Assembly: GCF_000716435.1 (NCBI RefSeq)
Contig: NZ_JNWO01000013.1
Span: forward strand, 186,001-250,000
DNA: 64,000 bases
From: Streptomyces xylophagus
Lineage (GTDB): Bacteria > Actinomycetota > Actinomycetes > Streptomycetales > Streptomycetaceae
Reading direction: 5' to 3'
The translations under genes were made by a program, and so were the position numbers. The notes under the pieces were generated by a model that did not search any database, had not been told where the DNA came from, and saw only the letters and a program-made list of their open reading frames with translations. Below, piece by piece: positions 1-7,805 of this stretch; position 1 is the first letter of the stretch; each line of letters opens with the position of its first letter.

Positions 1-160
1 CGACCGAGTCCTCACCAGCACCGAGCCGGGCACGACGAAGTCGGGCGCCCCGAGCAAGGCCTCGCACGTCCTGGACGACAAGATCTCCGACGAGATCTCC
101 CGCAGGGCTACGGACCTGGTCGCGGGCTTCCCCCTGTACCCGGAGATCGACCTCGGCTGA
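1..160 (+). CDS. glyA: Serine hydroxymethyltransferase, C-terminal fragment
   Basis: Only the last 52 codons are in the window; the gene begins upstream. The frame ends at a TGA at 158-160. The tail reads GTTKSGAPSKASHVLDD and then a helix ending VAGFPLYPEIDLG, which resembles the small C-terminal domain of actinobacterial serine hydroxymethyltransferases (PLP enzyme, serine + THF to glycine + methylene-THF). Proximity to trpS fits the Streptomyces gene order I remember. The fragment holds no catalytic residues, so the call rests on the tail and on synteny. It is convergent with the next gene, 38 bp away. Confidence 0.6.
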   Translation, partial: DRVLTSTEPGTTKSGAPSKASHVLDDKISDEISRRATDLVAGFPLYPEIDLG

Positions 161-198
161 CATACGCCCTCTGTCGAGTTGTCAAAGATCGGCGACTC

Positions 199-915
199 TC
201 ACAGATCGATGAGTTCCTGTCGTGGTTCCTCCCGCGGCGGTCCGGCTCCACGCCGGGCCGCCGCGTGGCGTATCAGCAGCGTGCCGCCGGCCCCGACGGC
301 CACCCCCGCCGCCGCCCACCAGGCAGGCCCGGCCAGGTCTGCGGATTCGGATCCGCCGGCAACTGCCCTGCCATCGGTACCGGCCCGACCGAGCAGTCCC
401 GCTCGCTCCAACTGCGCGAAGACCGAGCGCGGCGCCCGATGCCAGCGGATGTCGTCGTCCGCCACCTCCGGAGCCGGATCCGTCCGCACCCACGGTGTGC
501 CGTCCGCGGCCACGAACAACTGGTCCTCCCGCTCCACCGCCACATCACCACCCGGAGCCCGACTTGTCCGAGGCCAGCCGCCGACCCCGGTCAGTCCCCA
601 CACCACCGTGATCCGCACTGCCGGATACCGGCCTGCCTCCCACTCCTGCGACACCCGCTCCGTCCCCGCGTACGTCGGCTGCAACAACGTCCACAGGCGT
701 GCGAACGACGAGTCCCCGGAGTGCCATGCCTCGGCCCGGCCCGTGTCACCGGTCACGACCAGCGCCAGATCAGGGATGTCCCGGTGCGGGCCCCGAGCCT
801 GTGCCTGATCCATCCCGGTGGCCTGGACCTCAGCCGTCCCGGCCAGAGCCGTCAACGCCGACCCCGCAACGAGACACACGCCCCACAGCCTCGCGCGTCC
901 CCTCCCGCGTTCCAC
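199..915 (-). CDS. Secreted, membrane-anchored protein of unknown function (paralogue of the gene at 955-1704)
   Basis: The product has 238 residues and starts at a GTG preceded by a GGAGGGGG ribosome site. Residues 1-30 form a signal peptide, followed by an extracytoplasmic domain of about 150 residues. A single membrane segment lies near 195-215 (AWWAAAGVAVGAGGTLLI), and a short basic cytoplasmic tail ends in PRQELIDL. The upstream gene on the same strand encodes a protein of the same layout ending PRQELQDV, and blocks such as VTGDTGRAEAW..LLQP and WHRA..LE..G align between them, so they are tandem paralogues. The 39-bp gap suggests one transcript from the ECF-type promoter near 1777. Function unknown; a cell-envelope stress output is an inference from the promoter only. 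Confidence 0.75.
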   Translation of the reverse strand: MERGRGRARLWGVCLVAGSALTALAGTAEVQATGMDQAQARGPHRDIPDLALVVTGDTGRAEAWHSGDSSFARLWTLLQPTYAGTERVSQEWEAGRYPAVRITVVWGLTGVGGWPRTSRAPGGDVAVEREDQLFVAADGTPWVRTDPAPEVADDDIRWHRAPRSVFAQLERAGLLGRAGTDGRAVAGGSESADLAGPAWWAAAGVAVGAGGTLLIRHAAARRGAGPPREEPRQELIDL

Positions 916-954
916 ATCCGTCCCCCTCCGTCGCTCCTGGTCTCCCGCCGCTCC

Positions 955-1704
955 TCACACGTCCTGCAACTCCTGCCTGGGGCCCGGCTCCCGCCCCTTC
1001 CGCCACCGATCCAGCGGCAGCCGCGCGGCGAACGGCCGCAGAACGAGGGCCAGTACCATTCCGGCCGCCACGCCCGGTACCGCCCACCACCAGTCGGTGC
1101 CACGGCCCTTGTCCTGCAGGGAGACCTGCACCGTGGTGGTTCCCGTGTCGGTGTCAGGTGTGGCGGTCGCCTGATCCGGCTCGGCCGACTGCCACGGCGC
1201 CGGGAGGATGCCGGAGTACCCGCCACCGGTGGCCTTGCCCGTCACGCCCAGCTTCTCCAAGAGGGCGCGCAACTCGGCGGCTTGCTCGGCGCGGTGCCAA
1301 TAGCCGTTCAGATTCGCGTTCTCCGACACGTCGGCCGCCGTGTGGATCCACACCGCCCGCGGCCGGGACTCGACCGGAAAGACCCGGTCGATCCGCCAGG
1401 GCGATATGTCGTGCGCCAGCCAGGTGACGTTGATCTGGCGGGCGTGGGTCAGATCGGCCTCGGGCGGCTTGTCGCGGGTCCCCTTGCCCTCCGGCCCGAG
1501 CAACCGCTGGAGCGTTCCGTACTGTTCGTCCGAGTAATACAGCGCCGTGGCCTGGCCGCTCTCGGGCGAGGTCACGAGCACGCTGGTCGGCCCTCCCGCC
1601 GCCGCGTGCGACGCACCCCACACCATCAGTGCCAGCACCATGGCCAACGCCCAGCTCAGAGCCGTCAGTTCACGAATCCTGCCCGCACTTCCGCCTCCGG
1701 ACAT
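955..1704 (-). CDS. Secreted, membrane-anchored protein of unknown function, probable ECF sigma target
   Basis: The product has 249 residues. I chose the ATG at 1704 (MSGGGSAGRI) because TTGGGGG sits just upstream; an in-frame start at 1758 would overlap the expected transcription start. There is an N-terminal signal/TM segment (ALSWALAMVLALMVWGASHA), then an outside domain with NVTWLAHDISPWRIDRV and a WHRAEQAAELRALLEKLG helix. A C-terminal TM segment (WWWAVPGVAAGMVLALVL) and the tail GPRQELQDV follow. It is a paralogue of the downstream gene. A promoter of the same sequence and spacing as that of the nearby ECF sigma operon lies about 60 bp upstream, so it is likely in that sigma factor's regulon. 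No enzymatic motif is visible. Confidence 0.75.
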   Translation of the reverse strand: MSGGGSAGRIRELTALSWALAMVLALMVWGASHAAAGGPTSVLVTSPESGQATALYYSDEQYGTLQRLLGPEGKGTRDKPPEADLTHARQINVTWLAHDISPWRIDRVFPVESRPRAVWIHTAADVSENANLNGYWHRAEQAAELRALLEKLGVTGKATGGGYSGILPAPWQSAEPDQATATPDTDTGTTTVQVSLQDKGRGTDWWWAVPGVAAGMVLALVLRPFAARLPLDRWRKGREPGPRQELQDV

Positions 1705-1762
1705 CCGAACCCCCAACCAGCCGATCCCCGTACGGCCCGCCCGCGAGCCGCCTGTCACTTCT

Positions 1763-1791
1763 GGTACACCGCCCGACCCGCCGGGGTTCCC
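1763..1791 (-). promoter_or_regulatory. ECF-type promoter (-35 GGGAACC, -10 region GGTGTACC)
   Basis: On the minus strand GGGAACC (1791-1785), a 14-nt spacer and GGTGTACC (1770-1763) are found. The same two blocks with the same 14-nt spacer lie at 3336-3308, in front of the ECF sigma operon. GGAAC-type -35 boxes are typical of ECF sigma factors. The position, about 60 bp before the ATG at 1704, suits a promoter for the two-gene operon 1704-199. Confidence 0.75.
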
Positions 1792-1812
1792 ACTCCGCCC
1801 GCACCACTCGCC

Positions 1813-2706
1813 CTACTCGCGCCGGTCGAGCGACTTCGCGATCTCCACGGCCCGCCGCTTCGACGCCACCCCTTCCAGCCGGAACGTCAGGTCACCGCCC
1901 GGAACTCCGCCGACCGCATGCGTCCACAGCAGCGTCGGACCGGCAGTCCGCTCCGCACGCGTATAGCGGTCCCCGTCCGCGTCCACCAGCCAGAAGCTCA
2001 GTAGATGCGGGCGCGCGAACCACAACGCCGGGTCCTGTATGCCGTCCGACGAGACGGTCCCGCCCAGCGACAGCCACTCCGGCGGCTCGCGCACCGTCTT
2101 GGCGAAACCGATGTCCAGCCGCGCCGGATACTCGTCGACCCGGACCGTGTGCCCGCCCTCCCGCCAGCACAGGCTCACCAGAAAGCGCCCCTGCGGCTCG
2201 CCGGTCACCGTCACCGCGTCCGGAACGCCCAGCGCGTCCGGCACCAGCGGCTCGAACCCCGCCCGGTCGCGGGCCTGCGTCAGGGTCACCGACCGGCCGC
2301 ACCCTGGCACCACGACACCGGCCGAGGGCACCGCGGACGGGTCGTACCGCACCTCGACCCCGCCGAAGCCGAACCAGTCGAAGACCGCCGCACGCACCGG
2401 AGGCGTGAGCACGAGCACCGTCAGCAGACCGCACAGGGCCGCCGCCAGCGCGCGCCGGCGCATCCGCGTCCAGCGTCGGACGGCGTGCAGCCGAGCCCGC
2501 ACCCCGGTCGTCCCGGCCTCCTGGACGGGAACCGGGATCTGCTCGGCCAGTATCTGCGCCAGCACCCGCTCGACCATCGACTCGGAGCCGACGGCCCCGC
2601 CACCGCCCCGCGCGTCCAGCGAGCGCCCCAGCGCCCGCAGCTCCTCCGGCAACCGAGAGGCAGCGCCGGCGCCCTCACCCTCGTACGACGCCCGTCCGTC
2701 ACTCAT
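1813..2706 (-). CDS. Membrane partner of ECF sigma factor (probable anti-sigma or sigma-associated protein)
   Basis: The product has 297 residues from the ATG at 2706, which has GGAGG 8 nt upstream; in-frame GTG (2715) and ATG (2712) lie too close to that site. The first 8 nt overlap the end of the sigma gene, so translation is probably coupled. The first 110 residues are cytoplasmic, with a basic stretch ([15 protein letters not shown]), followed by one membrane segment ([19 protein letters not shown]). An outside domain follows, with [20 protein letters not shown], recalling the DUF4367-like domains of sigma-associated proteins. I see no HxxxCxxC zinc anti-sigma motif, so it is not a classic ZAS protein. 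The position and single TM support a signal-sensing partner. Confidence 0.7.
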   Translation of the reverse strand: MSDGRASYEGEGAGAASRLPEELRALGRSLDARGGGGAVGSESMVERVLAQILAEQIPVPVQEAGTTGVRARLHAVRRWTRMRRRALAAALCGLLTVLVLTPPVRAAVFDWFGFGGVEVRYDPSAVPSAGVVVPGCGRSVTLTQARDRAGFEPLVPDALGVPDAVTVTGEPQGRFLVSLCWREGGHTVRVDEYPARLDIGFAKTVREPPEWLSLGGTVSSDGIQDPALWFARPHLLSFWLVDADGDRYTRAERTAGPTLLWTHAVGGVPGGDLTFRLEGVASKRRAVEIAKSLDRRE

Positions 2707-3301
2707 GCTCATCACCTCCTTCCCTAGGCCGGAAATCCGGCAGCAACCGCCCGAGCTTCTTCAGCGCGCGGTTCAGCCGGGACTTCACCGTCCCGCGTGG
2801 CCAGCCCAGGGCCTGGGCCGTCTCCGGCTCGTCCATCTCCAGGAGATAGCGGTAGGTAACGACCAGGCGGTGCTCCTCGCTCAGCTGGTCCAGGGCGGAC
2901 AGCAGGGCCCCGCGGCGCTCCGTCTCCAGCGTGGCGACCGCCGGGTCCGCCGATTCCGGTATCAGCGGCTCGGCCTCCACGAACGCCGCCTCCCGGCCGG
3001 CGAGCGTGCGCTGGCGCGCCGCCGTACGCACTGTGTTCCTGGTCTCATTGGCGACGATCGACAGCAGCCACGGCTTGAAGGCCGCGCCGTCCCGGAACCT
3101 GCCCAGCGCGCAGTACGCCTTGACGAAGGCCTGCTGCACCACGTCCTCCGCGTCCGCTCCCGCCCCGAGTGCCGCGGCCGCCCTGAGCGCGATGCCCGTG
3201 TGGGCTCGCACCAGCTCCGCGTACGCCTCCGCCTCTCCGGCGCGTACGCGTGCGATCACCGCGGCCTCATCGACGATGCGGCCCCCCTCCCGCGTCTTCA
3301 C
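2699..3301 (-). CDS. ECF RNA polymerase sigma factor
   Basis: The product has 200 residues. Region 2 spans about residues 10-80 ([55 protein letters not shown]). Region 4 spans about 125-185 ([40 protein letters not shown]). The frame opens at a GTG at 3301. The matching promoter's -10 block ends at 3308, so the transcript would begin at or very near this GTG, and translation may be leaderless. No ATG or GTG with a good ribosome site is available nearer region 2. The gene probably drives its own operon and the two paralogous membrane-protein genes, since both have the same promoter. No SnoaL extension is present. Confidence 0.88.
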   Translation of the reverse strand: MKTREGGRIVDEAAVIARVRAGEAEAYAELVRAHTGIALRAAAALGAGADAEDVVQQAFVKAYCALGRFRDGAAFKPWLLSIVANETRNTVRTAARQRTLAGREAAFVEAEPLIPESADPAVATLETERRGALLSALDQLSEEHRLVVTYRYLLEMDEPETAQALGWPRGTVKSRLNRALKKLGRLLPDFRPREGGDEHE

Positions 3302-3307
3302 ACATTT

Positions 3308-3336
3308 GGTACACCGCCCGAGGCGGATCGGTTCCC
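3308..3336 (-). promoter_or_regulatory. ECF-type promoter, probably autoregulatory
   Basis: The minus strand reads GGGAACC (3336-3330), 14 nt, GGTGTACC (3315-3308). It copies the block at 1791-1763 in both boxes and in spacing. Placed directly before the sigma gene start, it suggests autoregulation by the encoded ECF factor and a leaderless or nearly leaderless mRNA. Confidence 0.75.
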
Positions 3337-3412
3337 ACCCGCGTCACATCTGCTCCGAACCAGTTCCGCACCAGTTCCGGACCGGCCCCCAAGACCTGAG
3401 AGAATGGTGAAC

Positions 3413-4426
3413 ATGGCCTCAGACCGACCCCGCGTGCTCTCCGGAATCCAGCCCACCGCAGGCTCGTTCCACCTAGGCAACTACCTCGGCGCAGTCCGCC
3501 AGTGGGTAGCCCTCCAGGAGTCCCACGACGCGTTCTACATGGTCGTGGACCTGCACGCGATCACGGTCCCGCAGGACCCCGCGGACCTGCGCGCCAACAC
3601 CCGCCTCGCCACAGCCCAGCTGCTGGCCGCAGGCCTGGACCCGGACCGCTGCACGCTCTTCGTCCAGAGCCACGTCCCCGAGCACGCCCAGCTCGCCTGG
3701 GTGATGAACTGCCTCACCGGCTTCGGCGAGGCCAGCCGGATGACCCAGTTCAAGGACAAGGCGGCCAAGCAGGGCGCGGACCGCGCGTCCGTCGGCCTGT
3801 TCACGTACCCGATCCTCCAGGTCGCCGACATCCTGCTGTACCAGGCGCACGAGGTCCCGGTCGGCGAGGACCAGCGCCAGCACGTCGAGCTGACCCGCGA
3901 CCTCGCCGAGCGCTTCAACGGCCGCTTCGGCGAGACCTTCACGATCCCGAAGCCGTACATCCTCAGGGAGACGGCGAAGATCTACGACCTTCAGGACCCG
4001 TCGATCAAGATGAGCAAGTCGGCGTCGACACCGAAGGGCCTCATCAACCTCCTCGACGACCCCAAGGCGACGGCGAAGAAGGTCAAGAGCGCGGTCACCG
4101 ACACCGACACGGTGATCCGCTACGACGCCGAGCACAAGCCGGGCGTCAGCAACCTCCTCACCATCTACTCCACCCTCACCGGCAGGACGATCGCCGAGCT
4201 GGAGAAGGAGTACGAGGGCAAGATGTACGGCGCGCTCAAGACGGACCTCGCCGAGGTCATGGTCGAGTTCGCGACGCCGTTCCGGGAGCGCACCCAGCAG
4301 TACCTGGACGACTCGGAGACGCTGGACTCGATCCTGGCCAAGGGCGCGGAGAAGGCGCGCGCCGTCGCCGCCGAGACCCTCGCGCAGGCGTACGACAGGG
4401 TCGGCTTCCTGCCCGCCAAGCACTGA
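3413..4426 (+). CDS. trpS: Tryptophanyl-tRNA synthetase
   Basis: The 337-residue class Ic aminoacyl-tRNA synthetase charges tRNA-Trp with tryptophan using ATP. The HIGH-like signature is [12 protein letters not shown] (residues 16-27) and the KMSKS loop is intact at 199-203 ([12 protein letters not shown]). [16 protein letters not shown] is the family's tRNA/tryptophan-binding region. Length is normal. I start at the ATG at 3413; in-frame ATG 3404 and GTG 3407 are alternatives that would add three residues. Many streptomycetes carry two TrpRS genes, one housekeeping and one resistant to indolmycin. By gene neighbourhood this is probably the housekeeping copy, an inference I cannot test from this window. 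Confidence 0.97.
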   Translation: MASDRPRVLSGIQPTAGSFHLGNYLGAVRQWVALQESHDAFYMVVDLHAITVPQDPADLRANTRLATAQLLAAGLDPDRCTLFVQSHVPEHAQLAWVMNCLTGFGEASRMTQFKDKAAKQGADRASVGLFTYPILQVADILLYQAHEVPVGEDQRQHVELTRDLAERFNGRFGETFTIPKPYILRETAKIYDLQDPSIKMSKSASTPKGLINLLDDPKATAKKVKSAVTDTDTVIRYDAEHKPGVSNLLTIYSTLTGRTIAELEKEYEGKMYGALKTDLAEVMVEFATPFRERTQQYLDDSETLDSILAKGAEKARAVAAETLAQAYDRVGFLPAKH

Positions 4427-4606
4427 GGCGCACGACCGCACACACGTACCACTGGACAGAGCGCTGCACATCACTACGGATGCGCCTGCCCACAACTCAG
4501 GTGTGGCCGTACAGTCGATAGCCGGGTGGCCGCGCGCGTGGCCACCCCGCTCACCACCAGGACCACCGGCACCATTACCACCACCGACAGGACGACAGGA
4601 GACGAC

Positions 4607-5185
4607 GTGGGGACCGTAACGATCGGTGTGTCGATCGCGGTCCCGGAGCCTCACGGCAGCCTGCTCCAGGAGCGGCGCGCGGGCTTCGGCGACGCCGCGG
4701 CTCACGGTATCCCCACGCACGTCACGCTGTTGCCGCCGACCGAGGTGGACTCCTCGCAACTGCCCGCGATCGAGGACCATCTCGTCGAGGTCGCCGCGGC
4801 CGGCCGCCCCTTCCCGATGCGGCTGTCCGGCACCGGCACGTTCCGGCCGCTGTCCCCGGTCGTCTACGTCCAGGTCGTCGAGGGCGCCGAGGCCTGCACC
4901 TGGCTGCAGAAGCAGGTCCGTGACGCCTCCGGACCGATGGCACGCGAGCTGAACTTCCCGTACCACCCGCACGTCACCGTCGCGCACGGCATCGACGACG
5001 AGCTGCTCGACCGCGCCTTCGAGGCGCTCGCCGACTACTGCGCCGAGTGGCCCTGCACCGGCTTCGCGCTCTACGAACAGGGCGCCGACGGCGTCTGGCG
5101 CAAGCTGCGCGAGTTCGCCTTCGGCAGCGCGGTCGTACCGCCCCAGGCGGCCCGCACCGAGCGCGGCACGATTCCCAGTCACTGA
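4607..5185 (+). CDS. 2'-5' RNA ligase / 2H phosphoesterase family protein
   Basis: The product has 192 residues. I chose the GTG at 4607 because AGGAG lies 5 nt before it; the open frame extends back to 4526 but codes low-complexity Thr-rich sequence. Two HxT motifs, THVTLLPP (about residue 40) and HPHVTVAHG (about 125), are the catalytic pair of the 2H superfamily, which handles 2'-5' or cyclic phosphodiester bonds in RNA or nucleotides. The substrate is not predictable. It follows trpS after a 180-bp gap and precedes the YihY gene on the same strand. The last 20 residues look disordered. Confidence 0.85.
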   Translation: MGTVTIGVSIAVPEPHGSLLQERRAGFGDAAAHGIPTHVTLLPPTEVDSSQLPAIEDHLVEVAAAGRPFPMRLSGTGTFRPLSPVVYVQVVEGAEACTWLQKQVRDASGPMARELNFPYHPHVTVAHGIDDELLDRAFEALADYCAEWPCTGFALYEQGADGVWRKLREFAFGSAVVPPQAARTERGTIPSH

Positions 5186-5249
5186 TTCCCGTCACCAACT
5201 CCCTTCGCCGCGAGGCGGTGGACAGGGCGGGACAGGGCAGAATCGGATC

Positions 5250-6200
5250 ATGGACTGGCTGAAGAAGCTCCCCTTCATCGGGCCGCTGTGGGTGCGCCTG
5301 ACGGCCACGCACGTGTGGCGGTCGTACGAGCGCCTCGACCGGGTGAAGTGGTCGCAGCTGTCCGCCGCCATGACGTTCATCAGCTTCATCGCGCTGTTCC
5401 CGCTGCTGACCGTGGCCGCCGCGATCGCCGCCGCCACCCTCAGCACCGACCAGCAGCACGAACTCCAGGACAAGATCGCCGAGCAGGTCCCCGGCATCTC
5501 CGACCAGCTCGACATCGGTTCCCTGGTGAACAACGCGGGCACCATCGGTCTCATCGCCGGTGCCGTCCTGCTGTTCACCGGCATCGGCTGGGTCGGCTCG
5601 ATGCGGGAGTGCCTGCGCGCGGTGTGGGAGCTGCCCGACCGCGACGAGAACCCCCTGCTGCGCAAGCTCATGGACACCGGTGTGCTGGTCGGCTTCGGCG
5701 GCGCCGTCCTCGCGACGATCGCCATCTCGACCGTCGCCTCCGCCCTGGTCGACTGGATCAGCCGCGAACTGGGCCTGGTGGCGGGCGGCTGGGGCGGCAT
5801 CCTGTTGCGGATCGCCGCGTTCGGCGTCGCCGTACTCGCCGACTTCCTGCTCCTGCTGTACGTCCTGACCCTGCTGCCCGGCGTCGAGCCCTCGCGCCGC
5901 CGCCTCTTCGTGGCCGCGCTGATCGGCGCGGTCGGCTTCGAACTGCTGAAGCTGCTGCTCAGCGGCTACATCCAGGGCGTGGCCGCGAAGAGCATGTACG
6001 GCGCGTTCGGCGTCCCCGTCGCCCTGCTGCTGTGGATGAACTTCACCTCGAAGCTGGTCCTGTTCTGCGCCGCCTGGACGGCGACGCCGAGCAGGCCGGA
6101 GGACGACGACGAGTACGTCCCGGAAGGCGACGCCGACAACCCGAAGGTCAGGGACGAGGGCGACGACGGACCAGATCCGGCAGCGGCCAGCGCCGGTTGA
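5250..6200 (+). CDS. YihY/BrkB-family inner-membrane protein
   Basis: The product has 316 residues. About six membrane segments run from residue 40 to 285: AMTFISFIALFPLLTVAAAI, TIGLIAGAVLLFTGIGWVG, LVGFGGAVLATIAISTVASA, LADFLLLLYVLTLLPG, LFVAALIGAVGFELLKLLL and PVALLLWMNFTSKLVLFCAA. The AAMTFISFIALFPLL block and the YGAFGVPVALLLWMNF block are hallmarks of the YihY (former 'ribonuclease BN') family. The C-terminal 35 residues are acidic (EDDDEYVPEGDAD). The molecular role of the family is unsettled. The last 53 bp overlap the convergent D,D-carboxypeptidase gene, so the acidic tail is encoded opposite that enzyme's C-terminal membrane segment. Confidence 0.88.
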   Translation: MDWLKKLPFIGPLWVRLTATHVWRSYERLDRVKWSQLSAAMTFISFIALFPLLTVAAAIAAATLSTDQQHELQDKIAEQVPGISDQLDIGSLVNNAGTIGLIAGAVLLFTGIGWVGSMRECLRAVWELPDRDENPLLRKLMDTGVLVGFGGAVLATIAISTVASALVDWISRELGLVAGGWGGILLRIAAFGVAVLADFLLLLYVLTLLPGVEPSRRRLFVAALIGAVGFELLKLLLSGYIQGVAAKSMYGAFGVPVALLLWMNFTSKLVLFCAAWTATPSRPEDDDEYVPEGDADNPKVRDEGDDGPDPAAASAG

Positions 6201-7470
6201 CGAGGAACACAGCACCGGCGAGCAGCACCAGCAGCCCGCCGACGATCGCGAGCGCGATCCCGACCCCGCTCGAACCGTCCTCCTCCTCGGAGGCAGAGGC
6301 CGAGGAACTCGCGGCCGGCTTCGCGGCCGTGTCGCCGCCCGCCTCCCCGCTGGCCGTGGCACCCGGCTGTGCGCTCGCCTGCGCCGCGTTCTTCGGCGCG
6401 ACCAGCTCACCCACCGGCTGCACCTTGCCGTCCGCCTGGAAGCCCCAGTCGAGGATCTTCGCGGCCTCTTTGTAGACCTCGTTGTGCTCGTCCTTCTCCG
6501 GGTTCATGACCGTCACCAGCAGCACCTTGCCGTTGCGTTCGGCGACGCCGGTGAACGTGGCGCCCGCGTTGGTGGTGTTGCCGTTCTTGACGCCCGCGAT
6601 GCCCGGGTACACCGAGACGTCCGAGTCGCCGCTCAGCAGCCGGTTGGTGTTCTTGATCTCGAAGGTCCCGCGGACCGACTTGCCCTTCTTCTTCGTCGTC
6701 TCGCCCGGGAACTTCGCGCTCACTGTCGAGCAGTACTCCCGGAAGTCCTTCTTCTGCAGGCCGGAGCGCGCGAACAGCGTCAGGTCGTACGCCGACGAGA
6801 CCTGCCCCGGCTCGTCGTAGCCGTCCGGCGTCACCACGTGCGTGTCCAGCGCCTGGAGATCCTGGGCGTGCGCGTTCATGTCGGCGACGGTCTGGTCGAC
6901 GCCGCCGTTCATGTGGGCCAGGACGTGCACCGCGTCGTTGCCGGAGCGCAGGAAGACCCCGAGCCACAGATCGTGGACCGTGTAGCTCTCGCCCTGCTTT
7001 ATCGGCACCACACTGGAACCGGCGCCCATGCCGGCCAGGTCGGACGCGACCACCTTGTGCTCGGTCGTCCTCGGGAACTTGGGCAGCACGGTGTCCGCGA
7101 ACAGCATCTTCAGGGTGCTCGCCGGAGGCAGCCGCCAGTGCGCGTTGTGCGAGGCGAGCACCGCGCCCGACTCGGCGTCGCTCACGATCCACGACCGCGC
7201 GGTCACGTCCTTCGGCAGCACCGGCACGCCGGACGTCAGATTGACCTGCGTCCCCGCCTGGCCGAGCCGGGTACCGCCCACCGACGACATGTCCGCCGGG
7301 GGAGTGGCCGTAGGACTCGCCGACGTACTCGAACTCGGACTCGGCGTCGAACTCGGCGTCGGTGTCGGACTCGGGGCCGCGAGGGCGACGGGCGCGGTGA
7401 GCGCGAGGGACGACAGGGCGGCGGAAAGCACCAGCAGGGATCGCCTGATGGTCTGCTGTGGAGCGGGCAC
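6148..7470 (-). CDS. D-alanyl-D-alanine carboxypeptidase (peptidase S11)
   Basis: The 440-residue secreted, membrane-anchored penicillin-binding protein trims the terminal D-Ala of peptidoglycan stem peptides. There is a signal peptide (1-31) and a Pro/Ser/Thr-rich linker (33-58). The catalytic domain has SxxK at 118-121 (PPASTLKML), SGN at 176-178, and KNG at 295-297 where most relatives have KTG. An Ala/Ser/Glu linker and a C-terminal TM segment (GIALAIVGGLLVLLAGAVF) with a basic tail follow. The GTG at 7470 is the only plausible start before the signal peptide; I see no strong ribosome site. The divergent small membrane gene begins 91 bp away. Confidence 0.92.
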   Translation of the reverse strand: MPAPQQTIRRSLLVLSAALSSLALTAPVALAAPSPTPTPSSTPSPSSSTSASPTATPPADMSSVGGTRLGQAGTQVNLTSGVPVLPKDVTARSWIVSDAESGAVLASHNAHWRLPPASTLKMLFADTVLPKFPRTTEHKVVASDLAGMGAGSSVVPIKQGESYTVHDLWLGVFLRSGNDAVHVLAHMNGGVDQTVADMNAHAQDLQALDTHVVTPDGYDEPGQVSSAYDLTLFARSGLQKKDFREYCSTVSAKFPGETTKKKGKSVRGTFEIKNTNRLLSGDSDVSVYPGIAGVKNGNTTNAGATFTGVAERNGKVLLVTVMNPEKDEHNEVYKEAAKILDWGFQADGKVQPVGELVAPKNAAQASAQPGATASGEAGGDTAAKPAASSSASASEEEDGSSGVGIALAIVGGLLVLLAGAVFLVNRRWPLPDLVRRRPRP

Positions 7471-7561
7471 GCACGAGAACGTACATGCCCAGGGACCCGA
7501 AGTCCCGTCACCGGCCCCACCCCGGACACGGGCCCCCGGGGACGACGGCGATACTGGACTC

Positions 7562-7801
7562 ATGAAGCTCAGCCGCCCCGTCTCCTGGTTCCTGCTCGCC
7601 TTCGGGGTGTGGAGCTGGGTCATCTGGGTCACTTTCGTCAAAAACCTGGTCGCGGACAGCAGCGGGCTCGCCTTCGACGACGGCCGTCCGACGGCGTACT
7701 TCTGGGTGCATCTGACCCTCGCCATCGTCTCCTTCGTATTGGGGACGGTCATCGGGGGCCTCGGGTTGCGTGGACTGCGCGCACTGCGCCGGACGTCATA
7801 G
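7562..7801 (+). CDS. Small integral membrane protein
   Basis: The 79-residue protein has two membrane segments (SWFLLAFGVWSWVIWVTFV and AYFWVHLTLAIVSFVLGTVIG) and a basic C-terminus (LRGLRALRRTS). It starts at ATG 7562; a GATACT hexamer 6 nt upstream of the start is a candidate -10. It is 4 nt before the metallophosphoesterase gene and so probably cotranscribed. Similar short SCO4848-like proteins sit next to the D,D-carboxypeptidase in other streptomycetes, as far as I recall. Function unknown. Confidence 0.8.
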   Translation: MKLSRPVSWFLLAFGVWSWVIWVTFVKNLVADSSGLAFDDGRPTAYFWVHLTLAIVSFVLGTVIGGLGLRGLRALRRTS

Positions 7802-7805
7802 AGAA

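Noticed and set aside
2039..3412. Long N-terminal extension in frame with trpS
   Set aside because: It is the shadow of the anti-sigma and sigma genes on the other strand; TrpRS begins at the usual [11 protein letters not shown].
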